DNA of 48,309 bases from Ascidiaceihabitans sp. (GTDB lineage: Bacteria; Pseudomonadota; Alphaproteobacteria; Rhodobacterales; Rhodobacteraceae). The stretch spans positions 1 to 48,309 of the forward strand of contig JAQXDI010000067.1 of NCBI GenBank assembly GCA_029251465.1, written 5' to 3'. Below are positions 1 through 8,183 of this stretch, one piece after another (position 1 is the first letter of the stretch; each line of letters opens with the position of its first letter). Under the pieces are notes generated by a model, which saw only the letters and a list, made by a program, of their open reading frames with translations, was not told the DNA's origin and did not search any database. A program made the translations under genes and the position numbers.

Positions 1-109
1 CTGAAGTTCTTCCGACAAACCATCCCAAACGATTGGAAAACCTTCCGAAGTCAAGTCTCAGACAATTTCCGCGTCATAACTCATGAAAATTTTCGGGTTT
101 TGGCGTAGC

Positions 110-343
110 TCAGGTATAGTAAAACAGGATAGGCATTTGCAGGCCCAGCATTGCCACAAAATGCATCGACCAGGTGCCACCTCCAAGCGCTATGGCAGAC
201 ATCGCAACCGACCCTTTTCGGCGTGACACACTTTGCGATGATAGGTTTTTTGACAACGTAAACCCAGTGAACCCCGCCACAATAGCGATGATCATTGAGG
301 CAAATACCAGCCATGTATTGTGACTAACGTCCAAGAATTCCAT
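110..343 (-). pseudogene. Truncated MHYT-domain membrane protein fragment
   Basis: The frame from the ATG at 343 gives 77 residues with two hydrophobic segments and the string WSMHFVAMLG, which is the second MHYT-type motif of the MHYT integral-membrane sensor family. A full MHYT domain is about 190 residues with six or seven membrane helices. This frame stops at a TGA right after the second helix, and the DNA beyond it (positions 1-109) does not continue the domain in any frame I could read. No effector domain such as GGDEF, EAL or LytTR is present. I read it as a degraded remnant. A short functional protein is possible but less likely. Confidence 0.6.
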
Positions 344-1024
344 GATACGTGAGTGCACCAAATTCCTGACAAATCAACACGGAAGGTCAGTAGGCTGTTC
401 AATTTTGCGCCAAAAGCGGAAAAATTTGGGCCGTTCGTCAAAGGTAAAACCATCTCGCTGAGAACAATCTGCGGGGTCTTAGGCTTACAAATCGTTCACG
501 CCGCACCAATCAGTTCGGGCCGTCCTGCGTCATTGGAAAATTATCGATCTAGGAAAAGAGGAGCGGATAAAATTGTTCGCCCAGTGTTCAGATGCCGATC
601 TTTGTGTGACCGGGCGATAACAGTACGGTGCATCGTATACGTGCCTGTTTCGCTTGGCTTTAGATCCAACTGCTGTAACTCAGCCACGCACCAACCGTGC
701 GTACACATCCGCTAAGTTTCGCAGAACTCCAATGTCTTGATTGGTGGAAATGTTCACTTTTGGTCAACTTGGATACATTTCAACATTCTTACAGGTCGGA
801 CAAGTTTTGGTAAAATGTCTTTGGCGTTCCTAAGGGTCCAAAATCCACACCCGCTATGGCCTGCCAGGAACACTTAAGACAGGGTTAGATGGGTTGACGA
901 TGACTTCACGAAGACGCCCGTGGGTACGGCCGTAAATACAAACGATATTTTTCTAAGGTGATCCTTGATACTGCCAGCAAAAATGACAGCTTCACGTGCT
1001 ACTCGGCGGACCAATTTTTAACCT
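344..1024. other. Gene-poor stretch with no convincing coding sequence
   Basis: About 680 bases with no reading frame that has family features. A 120-codon open frame at 353-715 on the plus strand has the scrambled composition of a chance frame (rich in Arg, Cys and Ser, no domain). Short open stretches on the minus strand at about 860-1015 are also unrecognised. The composition is more AT-rich than the flanking genes. Together with the broken MHYT fragment it looks like a decayed or rearranged region. I see no clear promoter, repeat or transposase. Confidence 0.5.
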
Positions 1025-2344
1025 TTAGACCAAACCGTCCAGCTGCCTGATGCGCAGCTGTGTGATGCGGTTGCCGTCGCGTTCCAGCACTTCAAAACGA
1101 AAGCCGTGGAAGGAAAACACCTGACCAGCGGTCGGGATCATTTGGGCCTCGTGAATGACCAAACCGGCGACTGTGTTTGCCTCGTCATCGGGCAGGTTCC
1201 AATCGGTTGCGCGGTTCAAATCGCGGATCGTCATGGCCCCGTCGACAAGGAACTGATCGTCTTCGGATTCGGTCACTTGGTGCTCTGCATCGTCATCGAA
1301 TTCGTCGGTGATTTCGCCAACGATTTCCTCGAGAATGTCTTCTAGCGTGATCAAGCCCTGTAGGCTGCCATACTCGTCCACCACCAGCGCGAAATGCGTG
1401 CGATTGCGCAGGAACTGGCGCATTTGGTCGTCCAGCGTCGTGGTTTCAGGCACAAAGTAGGGGGCCATAGCAACGGCGGATATGTCGAATGTTTTCAAGG
1501 CGCTGGCTTTGCCTTCCGGGCCACCAATGTCTTTGAACATGGCGCGTGCAAGATCTTTGGCATGGATCACGCCGATGATGTTTTCAGGGTCGTCACGAAA
1601 CACTGGCAGGCGGGAATGGCGTGATCCCAGGCACTGCTCCAGAATGGTTTCGGGCGCATCGGCCACATTGACCATTTCAATGTTGGAGCGGTGCAACATG
1701 ATCTCTTCGACCACGCGGTCGCCCAAATCTAGCGCGCCCAAAATCCGGTCGCGGTCTTCTTTTTCCACAACCCCTTCGGAATGGCCAAGTTGCAGCGCGC
1801 CGGCGATTTCTTCGCGCACGGCCAGAATGTTGCTGTCAGGGTCGATTTGCACGCCAAAGATGCTGAGCACACCGCGCACCAAAAGGCGCACCGCCGACAC
1901 GATGGGCGAGAATACAGTGACGACCAAAGAAATCGGGCGCGACACGGCAGACGCTGCTGTTTCCGAATTTGTGATAGCGTAGGTCTTGGGCAGAACTTCG
2001 GCAAAGATCAGGACCAACAGGGTCATGGCGAGGGTCGCAATCACAACGCCGCTTTCGCCAAAAGCCTTTGTAAACATGGCAGTCGCCAGGGACGTCGCAA
2101 GGATATTCACAAGGTTGTTGCCCAGCAAAACCGATCCGATCAGGCGTTCGTTGTCCTCGGTTATGGCTAGTGCACGTTCGGCACCGCGTGATCCTTTGTC
2201 GGCCTGCGCACGCAATTTCCCGCGCGAGGCTGCCGTCAACGCGGTTTCAGACCCTGAAAAAAAGGCCGACAACACCAAGAGAAAGAGGATCACGGCTGAG
2301 GTGATCCAAAATGCGCTGTCCAGCGTGGCCATTGATGCGTCCAT
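1025..2344 (-). CDS. CNNM/CorC-HlyC family transporter (DUF21 plus CBS pair)
   Basis: A 439-residue membrane protein with the order expected for the CorC/HlyC (CNNM) family. The N-terminal DUF21 domain at about residues 10-190 has several helices and the motif FFSGSETALTA. A CBS pair follows at about 205-330 (contains the typical stretch FALVVDEYGSLQGLITLEDI), and then a CorC_HlyC domain at about 345-430. Such proteins are implicated in Mg2+/Co2+ export or magnesium homeostasis at the inner membrane; the substrate here is inferred only. The ATG at 2344 is used. An ATG four codons later is possible. It is divergent from the metallophosphoesterase at 2412, with 67 bases between them for both promoters. 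Confidence 0.9.
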   Translation of the reverse strand: MDASMATLDSAFWITSAVILFLLVLSAFFSGSETALTAASRGKLRAQADKGSRGAERALAITEDNERLIGSVLLGNNLVNILATSLATAMFTKAFGESGVVIATLAMTLLVLIFAEVLPKTYAITNSETAASAVSRPISLVVTVFSPIVSAVRLLVRGVLSIFGVQIDPDSNILAVREEIAGALQLGHSEGVVEKEDRDRILGALDLGDRVVEEIMLHRSNIEMVNVADAPETILEQCLGSRHSRLPVFRDDPENIIGVIHAKDLARAMFKDIGGPEGKASALKTFDISAVAMAPYFVPETTTLDDQMRQFLRNRTHFALVVDEYGSLQGLITLEDILEEIVGEITDEFDDDAEHQVTESEDDQFLVDGAMTIRDLNRATDWNLPDDEANTVAGLVIHEAQMIPTAGQVFSFHGFRFEVLERDGNRITQLRIRQLDGLV

Positions 2345-2411
2345 TTGTGAGTATGTCCTTTACCTTCATTGCTTTATGGGGGTGCAAGGCAGTGCAATCA
2401 AGGGGCGCGTC

Positions 2412-3230
2412 ATGCGGCATAAACATATTGGTGTTCTGGATGGGACGGTTCTGGTCTTTGGCGGACCCTATTCTAACGCGCAGGCGACAGCGGCCGTGCT
2501 GGCGCAAGCGTCGGTTTTGGGCATTGCCCCCAGTCATGTGATTTGCACCGGCGATGTGGTGGCCTACTGCGGCGCACCGGGACGCACGGTTGCGGCAATC
2601 CGCGCCTCTGATTGCACGGTTGTGGCCGGCAATTGCGAGGTGCAATTGGCAGCGGGCGCGATAGATTGCGGCTGCGGATTTGAAGAAGGCTCTGCCTGCG
2701 ACGTTCTTTCTGCGGGCTGGTTTTCTTATGCATCCAAACACGTGCGCGATGCGGATCGCTCTTGGATGTGGCGCTTGCCAGATATCGCAACATTTGATCA
2801 CTGCGGTGCACGTTACGCGGTGGTGCACGGCGGCGTCATCGATGTTGCACGGTTCATCTGGGACAGCAGTGATGACGCTGTTTTTGATGAGGAATGGAAC
2901 GAGATCGAGCGTTTTGTCGGCCCCGTCGATCACGTGATCGCTGGGCATTGCGGGATGCCGTTTGTGAAAACCACACCGCGTGGGCGGTGGATGAACGCAG
3001 GCGTAATCGGAATGCCGCCCCATGATGGCGGCGTGGACACGCGCTTTGCGCTGTTAGAAAAAGACGCGTTTGTGGTGCGACCGCTAACCTATGACGTCGC
3101 GGGGGCTGTGGCGGATATGGAAACCGCGGGATTGACCCAAGGCTACGCCGACGCGCTACGCACAGGCTACTGGCCATCCCAAGACGTTCTGCCTCAGGGT
3201 TTGCGGGTGTCAGGTTTCGCCAAAGGGTGA
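2412..3230 (+). CDS. Calcineurin-like metallophosphoesterase
   Basis: From the ATG at 2412 this is a 272-residue protein of the calcineurin-like phosphoesterase fold. It shows the ordered metal-site motifs of the family: GGPYSN near the N-terminus (where many relatives have a D-x-H motif), GDVVAYCG, GNCE, VHGG and GHCG. It is probably a cytosolic phosphohydrolase of the YfcE/ApaH-like group. The substrate cannot be read from sequence. The first metal motif lacks the usual Asp-x-His, as in a subgroup I recall from Rhodobacteraceae. An in-frame ATG at 2376 is an alternative start. The 3' end overlaps the convergent xerD by 37 bases. Confidence 0.8.
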   Translation: MRHKHIGVLDGTVLVFGGPYSNAQATAAVLAQASVLGIAPSHVICTGDVVAYCGAPGRTVAAIRASDCTVVAGNCEVQLAAGAIDCGCGFEEGSACDVLSAGWFSYASKHVRDADRSWMWRLPDIATFDHCGARYAVVHGGVIDVARFIWDSSDDAVFDEEWNEIERFVGPVDHVIAGHCGMPFVKTTPRGRWMNAGVIGMPPHDGGVDTRFALLEKDAFVVRPLTYDVAGAVADMETAGLTQGYADALRTGYWPSQDVLPQGLRVSGFAKG

Positions 3231-4141
3231 TGTTCGAGCACCAATTCGCTCAGCCTCTCGTCCAGAACATGCGTGTAGATTTCGGTCGTGGCGACGTCTG
3301 CGTGACCCAACATCGCCTGGATTGATCGCAAGTCCGCACCGCCCGCCAGCAAATGCGTCGCAAAGGCATGGCGCAACGTGTGCGGCGTGACTTTGGCCGG
3401 GGAAACGCCGCCGGCGACGGCCAGTTCCTTGATCAAAAGATAGAGCCGGTGGCGCGTCAGATAGCCTGCAACGCCGCGTGACGGGAACAGGAACTTGGAC
3501 GCGGGTTTGCCCTTGGATTTGGCCAAATCATCTGCCGCATCACGCACCGGCAACCACGCTGCCAAGGCTTCGCGGGCAGGGGGGGACAATGGCACAATCC
3601 GTTCCTTGCCGCCTTTGCCAAGGATCAAAAGCACCCGTGGATCGCCGCGTGCCGCCGACACAGGCAGGCCAACCAATTCGCTGACCCGCATGCCGGTGGC
3701 ATACAGCAGTTCCATCAAACAGGTGTTGCGGGTGCGGTCACGCCCATGGCTGCGGGCGGCTTCTAATAGCCGGTCGACTTCGGCCACCTCTAGGGTTTTG
3801 GGCAAGCGTTTATCAAGCCCCGGACCCGCGATTTGGATCGCCGGATTATCCTCGCGCCAACCTTCCTCAAATGCAAAGCGGAACAGTTGTTTGATTGATG
3901 ACAACCGGCGCGCGCGGGTGGATTTGGCAAGGCCTTGAGCGTCACAATAAATCAGGTAATCCTCAACATCAGATTGCGTGACGCTCGGAAAATCCTTTGC
4001 TTTTCCAGTGAGATAGGCGTCAAAATCCTTTAGATCCCGACCATAGGCGAGCAAGGTGTTGTTGGCGGCCCCCAATTCTGCGGCTTGTGCCTCGAGGAAC
4101 GTGGAAATCCACTGGGCGGCTGAAATTGACGGGGCGCTCAT
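3194..4141 (-). CDS. xerD: Tyrosine recombinase XerD
   Basis: A 315-residue site-specific recombinase that acts with XerC at dif to resolve chromosome dimers before division. The N-terminal SAM-like core-binding domain covers about residues 10-95 and the catalytic domain about 115-305. Visible catalytic residues are R152 (GMRVSEL), K176 (GKGGKE), H254 and R257 (PHTLRH), H280 (LGHADV) and nucleophile Y289 (TEIYTHV). The length fits XerC/XerD. Its ATG overlaps the TGA of the upstream secreted-protein gene (ATGA), so the two are probably co-transcribed. No phage or integron genes lie nearby, so this is the housekeeping enzyme. XerD rather than XerC is a family-level judgement. Confidence 0.87.
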   Translation of the reverse strand: MSAPSISAAQWISTFLEAQAAELGAANNTLLAYGRDLKDFDAYLTGKAKDFPSVTQSDVEDYLIYCDAQGLAKSTRARRLSSIKQLFRFAFEEGWREDNPAIQIAGPGLDKRLPKTLEVAEVDRLLEAARSHGRDRTRNTCLMELLYATGMRVSELVGLPVSAARGDPRVLLILGKGGKERIVPLSPPAREALAAWLPVRDAADDLAKSKGKPASKFLFPSRGVAGYLTRHRLYLLIKELAVAGGVSPAKVTPHTLRHAFATHLLAGGADLRSIQAMLGHADVATTEIYTHVLDERLSELVLEHHPLAKPDTRKP

Positions 4142-5676
4142 GTGGCATCCTCGCGTTGCAGCACTTGCAAGGCAGACCGGCGGGCCGCGTCTTCTAGGCC
4201 CAAGGCACGCATCGCGCTAAGGCCTTTGCTCAGCTGGTCCAGATCGCCGTCGGCACCGGCCTGTACCGCGCGCAAGCTTTGCAGAATCGCGCGCCCAAGT
4301 TCGTTATTTTGCGCCAATTCGGTGATCGGTGTCGGGCCGGTAGACGTGCCAAATGCGTTTGCAATTGCACGCTCGTGTGCGGTTGTGGGGGTCACCGGAT
4401 CGATCCAGCCTGTGGCTATGGCCAGATCAAAAACATGCCGTTTGGGGATGTCGCCCTGCGCGGCAATGGATTCGTAAAACGGCGACACCAGGATCACGTC
4501 CCATGCGATGCTGCGGGCGGGTTCGCTTAGGGTTTGCTTACTAAGCGCTTCGCCAAACAATGTCGCAAACGGCACCGCGAGGCCTGCGGCCTTCATGTGG
4601 TTCCATGCATTTGGCAAGGTCTTGGAAATCGCATCGACGCTGCCGGTTTTTAGTGCTGTTTCAAAACGTTGCACGGCAGACACCCGATCCCACGTGCCGC
4701 CGGATGCCGCGGGTTTTCGCTGCGAAAAGATGCCCAACAAACGATTGTCACCCAAGGCCCCCGCAGCGGCCAAACGTTCGGCGGCGTCCAGTTGTTTTTT
4801 CCAACCAGCCACATCGCGCAAATCCGCGTGGGCATAAACGACGGGCCAACTGCGCGTGCTGATCGGCTGGCCCAGGGCCTCGTGAATGCGAAACAACAAC
4901 GGGTCAGGGTCGGCGGGGCGGGGCAGCGGTGGTTCGCTCTCAAACAGGTCAGGATCAAGAAATCGCTCAAGTGCGGCGATTTGCGCCGGCGTGATCGTTT
5001 CCAGCGCGCGCGCCGTGCCCAACAACAAGGCTGCCGTGTCCCAATCACCAGCGCGAGCAGCACAAAAAACGCGGTAGGCGTAGTCCGGTGCAAGGCGTGG
5101 ATCGGTTTGAATAAGCGCGCAGGCCGTGTCTTCGGTTTCGTTCAGCAGTGCGGCCTGAATGTAGCGGCGCGCAAACGCCGGGTCGCGCTTGGGGTCAGCT
5201 TGTTCAAGCAGGGCAAGCGCTGGATCAACCGCGCCAGCCTTCATCACCGCATCAATGCGCGCCAGATCAAACAGATCGCTTTTGCCTGTCGCGGGGGCCG
5301 CATCCGCGAGCAGTGTCGTGAAAAATACGGCCTGTGCTGCGGGCAGCGTCAGGTCCGGCATGTCCGCCAGAACCTTGGCCAGCGTCGCCGCATCACTGCC
5401 CGACCACAACGTGTCCGGCAGGCCAGACACTGACGGCGGCAGCAATCCGATGCGCATCGGGGCGTTTTCACCCAGCGGCATAACCGTCACGTTCGGCACA
5501 GATCCGCTGCCCGTTGTCGCGGGTTCATCCGGAATTAGCGCTGCAGGGGCAACACGCGCCGCGGTGGCAGCGCTGTCCAGCCAATCGATAGCAGACAAAG
5601 GCCGGTCCTGCGCAAACGCAAAAACCGGCAGCCCGATCAGGCACATCGAGGCCAAAAGGCGCGCTTTAGTCCGCAT
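4138..5676 (-). CDS. Secreted alpha-helical protein of unknown function
   Basis: A 512-residue protein with a Sec signal peptide (hydrophobic core at about residues 8-21, Ala-x-Ala-like end before QDRP). The rest is rich in Ala and Leu and has the helix-pair feel of a TPR/SEL1-like solenoid, for example around residues 145-235, but I cannot name a Pfam domain. It is presumably periplasmic. The gene sits between a 49-residue membrane protein gene (overlap of 11 bases upstream) and xerD (ATGA overlap downstream), opposite aroK-aroB. I recall the same context from other Rhodobacteraceae, so it is likely a conserved family. Function is unknown. A role in envelope or division is only a guess from the xerD linkage. 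Confidence 0.8.
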   Translation of the reverse strand: MRTKARLLASMCLIGLPVFAFAQDRPLSAIDWLDSAATAARVAPAALIPDEPATTGSGSVPNVTVMPLGENAPMRIGLLPPSVSGLPDTLWSGSDAATLAKVLADMPDLTLPAAQAVFFTTLLADAAPATGKSDLFDLARIDAVMKAGAVDPALALLEQADPKRDPAFARRYIQAALLNETEDTACALIQTDPRLAPDYAYRVFCAARAGDWDTAALLLGTARALETITPAQIAALERFLDPDLFESEPPLPRPADPDPLLFRIHEALGQPISTRSWPVVYAHADLRDVAGWKKQLDAAERLAAAGALGDNRLLGIFSQRKPAASGGTWDRVSAVQRFETALKTGSVDAISKTLPNAWNHMKAAGLAVPFATLFGEALSKQTLSEPARSIAWDVILVSPFYESIAAQGDIPKRHVFDLAIATGWIDPVTPTTAHERAIANAFGTSTGPTPITELAQNNELGRAILQSLRAVQAGADGDLDQLSKGLSAMRALGLEDAARRSALQVLQREDAT

Positions 5677-5815
5677 TCAAGGTCACAGGTACACGCACTT
5701 CGTCTTGGGGTGCTGCGAAATCGGCCCCAAAAAACGGTCCGACGTAGGAATAGCCAACCAGCCCAATGAATCCAAAAAATGCGAGATAAATCAACAGTTT
5801 AATCAGTTTGAACAT
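5666..5815 (-). CDS. Conserved 49-residue single-pass membrane protein
   Basis: A short frame of 49 codons: the N-terminal MFKLIKLLIYLAFFGFIGLV is a membrane helix after a short basic start, followed by an aromatic/Gly linker and a charged C-terminal tail ending VTLNAD. Codon use is like its neighbours. The stop at 5666-5668 lies inside the start of the next gene (ATG at 5676), which implies translational coupling and one transcript with the secreted protein and xerD. It is divergent from aroK with 81 bases between. I recall similar small proteins in the same place in related genomes. Function unknown. Confidence 0.72.
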   Translation of the reverse strand: MFKLIKLLIYLAFFGFIGLVGYSYVGPFFGADFAAPQDEVRVPVTLNAD

Positions 5816-5896
5816 AAATCCGCCTGCCCTTTGGTCTTTTGATTTTGTCCAACTTATATATGGCCTTTTTCACAATATCACGTCATTCACATCATT

Positions 5897-6487
5897 ATGA
5901 GCGAAAATGAGCAATCCATGGCCGATCAGCCGAATGCATCCCACCGGTTTCGCCTGCGAAAAACGGTGGTGATGGTGGGCATGATGGGGGCCGGCAAGAC
6001 AGCCGTCGGGCGTGCTTTGGCGCTGCGATTGGGCGTGCCGTTTCTGGACAGTGACGCCGAAATCGAAGCGGCCGCCAACATGTCGGTGCCCGAAATTTTT
6101 AACCGCGACGGCGAGCCGTTCTTTCGCCTGAAGGAAACGCAGGTCATCGCACGTTTGTTGGACGAACAACGCGGTATCCTGTCGACGGGGGGCGGCGCGT
6201 TCTTGAGTGCTGAAAACCGCGAGAATATCTCTGCCAAAGGCGTGTCGATCTGGCTGGACGCAGACATTGATTTGCTGTGGACCCGTGTACGCTACAAAGA
6301 CACGCGCCCTTTGCTGAAAACCCCTGATCCCAAAGCGACGTTAACCCAACTGTTCGAGCAGCGCGTTCCCCAGTACAAACTGGCGGATATCGCTGTGCGC
6401 TCGCAATCAGGGTTGTCGATCGAAGACATGGTTGACCGGGTGATCGAAGCACTGAAAACCCGCCCGGATGTGATGGAGATCCTGTGA
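5897..6487 (+). CDS. aroK: Shikimate kinase
   Basis: A 196-residue cytosolic kinase that phosphorylates the 3-hydroxyl of shikimate with ATP, step five of chorismate synthesis. The P-loop GMMGAGKT is at about residues 28-35. LDSD at about 49-52 holds the magnesium/shikimate aspartate, and GGGAF at about 78-82 is the substrate-binding loop. R-x-R-x-x-x-T-R-P-L in the lid region is also present (RVRYKDTRPLL). The ATG at 5897 has no good ribosome site. The ATG at 5918 would shorten the unconserved N-terminus by seven residues. aroB follows with a TGATG overlap, the usual aroKB arrangement. Confidence 0.93.
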   Translation: MSENEQSMADQPNASHRFRLRKTVVMVGMMGAGKTAVGRALALRLGVPFLDSDAEIEAAANMSVPEIFNRDGEPFFRLKETQVIARLLDEQRGILSTGGGAFLSAENRENISAKGVSIWLDADIDLLWTRVRYKDTRPLLKTPDPKATLTQLFEQRVPQYKLADIAVRSQSGLSIEDMVDRVIEALKTRPDVMEIL

Positions 6488-7596
6488 TGCGTGACCTTGT
6501 TCAAGTGAACTTGCCGGGGCGTGAATATGATATTCACATCGGCCCTGGGTTGCTCGCCGAGGCGGGCGAATTGATTGCGCCGTTGTTGTCACAGCCGCGG
6601 GTCACGGTCATCACTGATGACAACGTCGGTGCCTTGCATCTTGAGGCATTGCGCGCCGGTTTGGCCACTGCGGGCATCACAATGCAATCGCTGACTTTGC
6701 CTGCGGGCGAGGGCACCAAGAACTGGGCGAACCTGACCAAATGCGTCGAATGGCTGCTCGATCAAAAGGTCGAACGGCGCGATGTCGTGATCGCTTTTGG
6801 CGGCGGCGTGATCGGTGATCTGGTCGGTTTCGCGGCCTCGATCCTGCGGCGCGGCGTCCGGTTTGTGCAAATTCCGACGTCTTTGCTGGCGCAAGTCGAC
6901 AGTTCGGTTGGCGGTAAAACCGGCATCAATACACGCCACGGCAAAAATCTTGTTGGCGCGTTTCATCAGCCCGCCTTGGTGCTGGCGGATATCGATGTTT
7001 TGGGCACGATGACCCCGCGTGATTTTCTGGCGGGTTGCGGCGAGGTCGTGAAATACGGGCTGCTGGGGGATGCTGAATTTTTTGAATGGCTTGAGGTCAA
7101 TGGACCAAAAATGGCCGCCGGTGATGTGGCCGCGCGTGTCCATGCCGTGCGCCGTTCCGTTCAGATGAAGGCCGAGATTGTGATGCGCGACGAGACTGAG
7201 CAGGGCGACCGCGCGCTGTTGAACCTCGGGCATACGTTTTGCCACGCGCTAGAGGCCGCAACGGGCTATTCGGATCGTTTGTTGCACGGCGAAGGCGTCG
7301 CGATTGGCTGTGCGCTCGCCTTGGAATTGTCGTCGCGCATGGACCTGTGTTCGCAAGAAGACCCAAGCCGCCTGCGTGCGTTCTTGCGCGACATGGGCAT
7401 GAAAACCGACCTGCGCGACATTGAGGGTGATTTGCCTGATGCAGGCGCGCTACTGGAATTGATGGGGCAGGATAAAAAGGTGCTCGACGGACAGTTGCGC
7501 TTTATTCTGACGCGCGGAATTGGCGATAGCTTTGTGACCAGCGATGTGCCTCGAACGGCTGTGCTGGATGTGCTGCAAGACGCATTGGCGCTGTGA
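6487..7596 (+). CDS. aroB: 3-dehydroquinate synthase
   Basis: A 369-residue NAD+- and metal-dependent enzyme that converts DAHP to 3-dehydroquinate, step two of the shikimate pathway. The typical blocks are present: AFGGGVIGDLVGFAAS (NAD site), TSLLAQVDSSVGGKTGIN, GCGEVVKYG, and the zinc ligands around NLGHTFCHALE and HGEGVAIG. The start is ambiguous between GTG at 6484 and ATG at 6487. I chose the ATG, which overlaps the aroK stop by one base (TGATG). It is translated with aroK from one message. Confidence 0.95.
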   Translation: MRDLVQVNLPGREYDIHIGPGLLAEAGELIAPLLSQPRVTVITDDNVGALHLEALRAGLATAGITMQSLTLPAGEGTKNWANLTKCVEWLLDQKVERRDVVIAFGGGVIGDLVGFAASILRRGVRFVQIPTSLLAQVDSSVGGKTGINTRHGKNLVGAFHQPALVLADIDVLGTMTPRDFLAGCGEVVKYGLLGDAEFFEWLEVNGPKMAAGDVAARVHAVRRSVQMKAEIVMRDETEQGDRALLNLGHTFCHALEAATGYSDRLLHGEGVAIGCALALELSSRMDLCSQEDPSRLRAFLRDMGMKTDLRDIEGDLPDAGALLELMGQDKKVLDGQLRFILTRGIGDSFVTSDVPRTAVLDVLQDALAL

Positions 7597-7605
7597 TTTA
7601 GGCTG

Positions 7606-8142
7606 CTAACTGCCCAGATTGACGGCCTGACTGATTTCGATCCCGGCATTGATTGCTGAATACAGCGGCCTTGGCGGCCTCTGGTTCATGTCAATATCGC
7701 GCGTAAGCCATTGTTGTTTATGCAGAGTTTGCAACGACTGCGATAATGCCCGATCTGTGATCGCCCCAAGGTCGTTTTTGATATCACCAAAGTATCTAGG
7801 CCTTTGACTGACGGCCAAAACAGGAACGGTCCATGCACGGCGCACAAGGATCCGTTCGCTGTCTTTGCGGGCTGCTACGGTGATCTGATCGGCGCGCGCT
7901 GCATACTGTGTGCCCAGAGGTGTTAGTCGATATTCCGGCCGCAGTGGGCGACCATGGCCCGGATTTCGCTCCATCAAACCAAGCTCGATCAAGTAGCTCA
8001 GGCTCTTGGTGAATGCAGTCCGACCAGCCCCTGATGCAGACAGCAAGGCCGCCTGACGGCCTGCAACCCCGCGATGCATCAGCGTAAGAATGTTCAATGA
8101 CCACGCACGAGAGGTGACCTTGACAAGCAAATCAATGTCCAT
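7606..8142 (-). CDS. HxlR-like regulator with two winged-helix units
   Basis: A 178-residue putative transcription factor. Two similar winged helix-turn-helix stretches are visible. The first covers about residues 9-78 (RAWSLNILTLMHRG ... LMERNPGHGRPLRPEYRLTPLG). The second covers about 100-165 (RRAWTVPVLAVSQRPRYFGDI ... RPLYSAINAG). Each has the HxlR-type pattern 'W-x-x-x-x-L ... L-x-x-L ... G-x-x-x-R-x-x-x ... Y-x-L-T-x-x-G'. No ligand domain is seen. It is divergent from a VOC protein gene, and a palindrome overlaps its own start codon, so it very probably represses itself and its neighbour. No ribosome site precedes the ATG, and a -10-like TATACT sits directly upstream, which suggests a leaderless message. 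Confidence 0.75.
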   Translation of the reverse strand: MDIDLLVKVTSRAWSLNILTLMHRGVAGRQAALLSASGAGRTAFTKSLSYLIELGLMERNPGHGRPLRPEYRLTPLGTQYAARADQITVAARKDSERILVRRAWTVPVLAVSQRPRYFGDIKNDLGAITDRALSQSLQTLHKQQWLTRDIDMNQRPPRPLYSAINAGIEISQAVNLGS

Positions 8143-8166
8143 AAAGTATAGTATATATATTTTATG
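8140..8166. promoter_or_regulatory. 27-base palindromic operator over divergent promoters
   Basis: Near-perfect inverted repeat CATAAA-n-TATA-n5-TATA-n-TTTATG. The two arms agree at 10 of 11 paired positions. It begins with the start codon of the HxlR-like gene (CAT at 8140-8142) and ends 18 bases before the VOC ATG. It contains -10-like hexamers in both directions (TATAGT forward, TATACT reverse). A dimeric regulator bound here would block both genes. The binding protein is inferred to be the adjacent HxlR-like product. Confidence 0.65.
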
Positions 8167-8183
8167 ACAAAGGGGGAACTAAA

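Noticed and set aside
353-715. 120-codon open frame on the plus strand
   Set aside because: Composition is random-like (many Arg, Cys and Ser), there is no ribosome site or domain, and the region shows no coding pattern in either direction.
2247-3023. 258-codon minus-strand frame opposite the metallophosphoesterase
   Set aside because: Antisense shadow of a gene with clear metal-site motifs; its own translation has no recognisable domain.
3194-4141. xerD as the integrase of a mobile island
   Set aside because: No attachment-site repeats, cargo or phage genes nearby; the length and motifs are those of the housekeeping enzyme and it is coupled to a conserved neighbour.
4669-5433. 254-codon plus-strand frame opposite the secreted protein
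   Set aside because: Antisense shadow; Arg/Gln/Gly-rich, no start signal, and the opposite frame has a signal peptide and coupled neighbours.
6589-7245. 218-codon minus-strand frame opposite aroB
   Set aside because: The aroB motifs on the other strand are unambiguous; this is codon-bias shadow.
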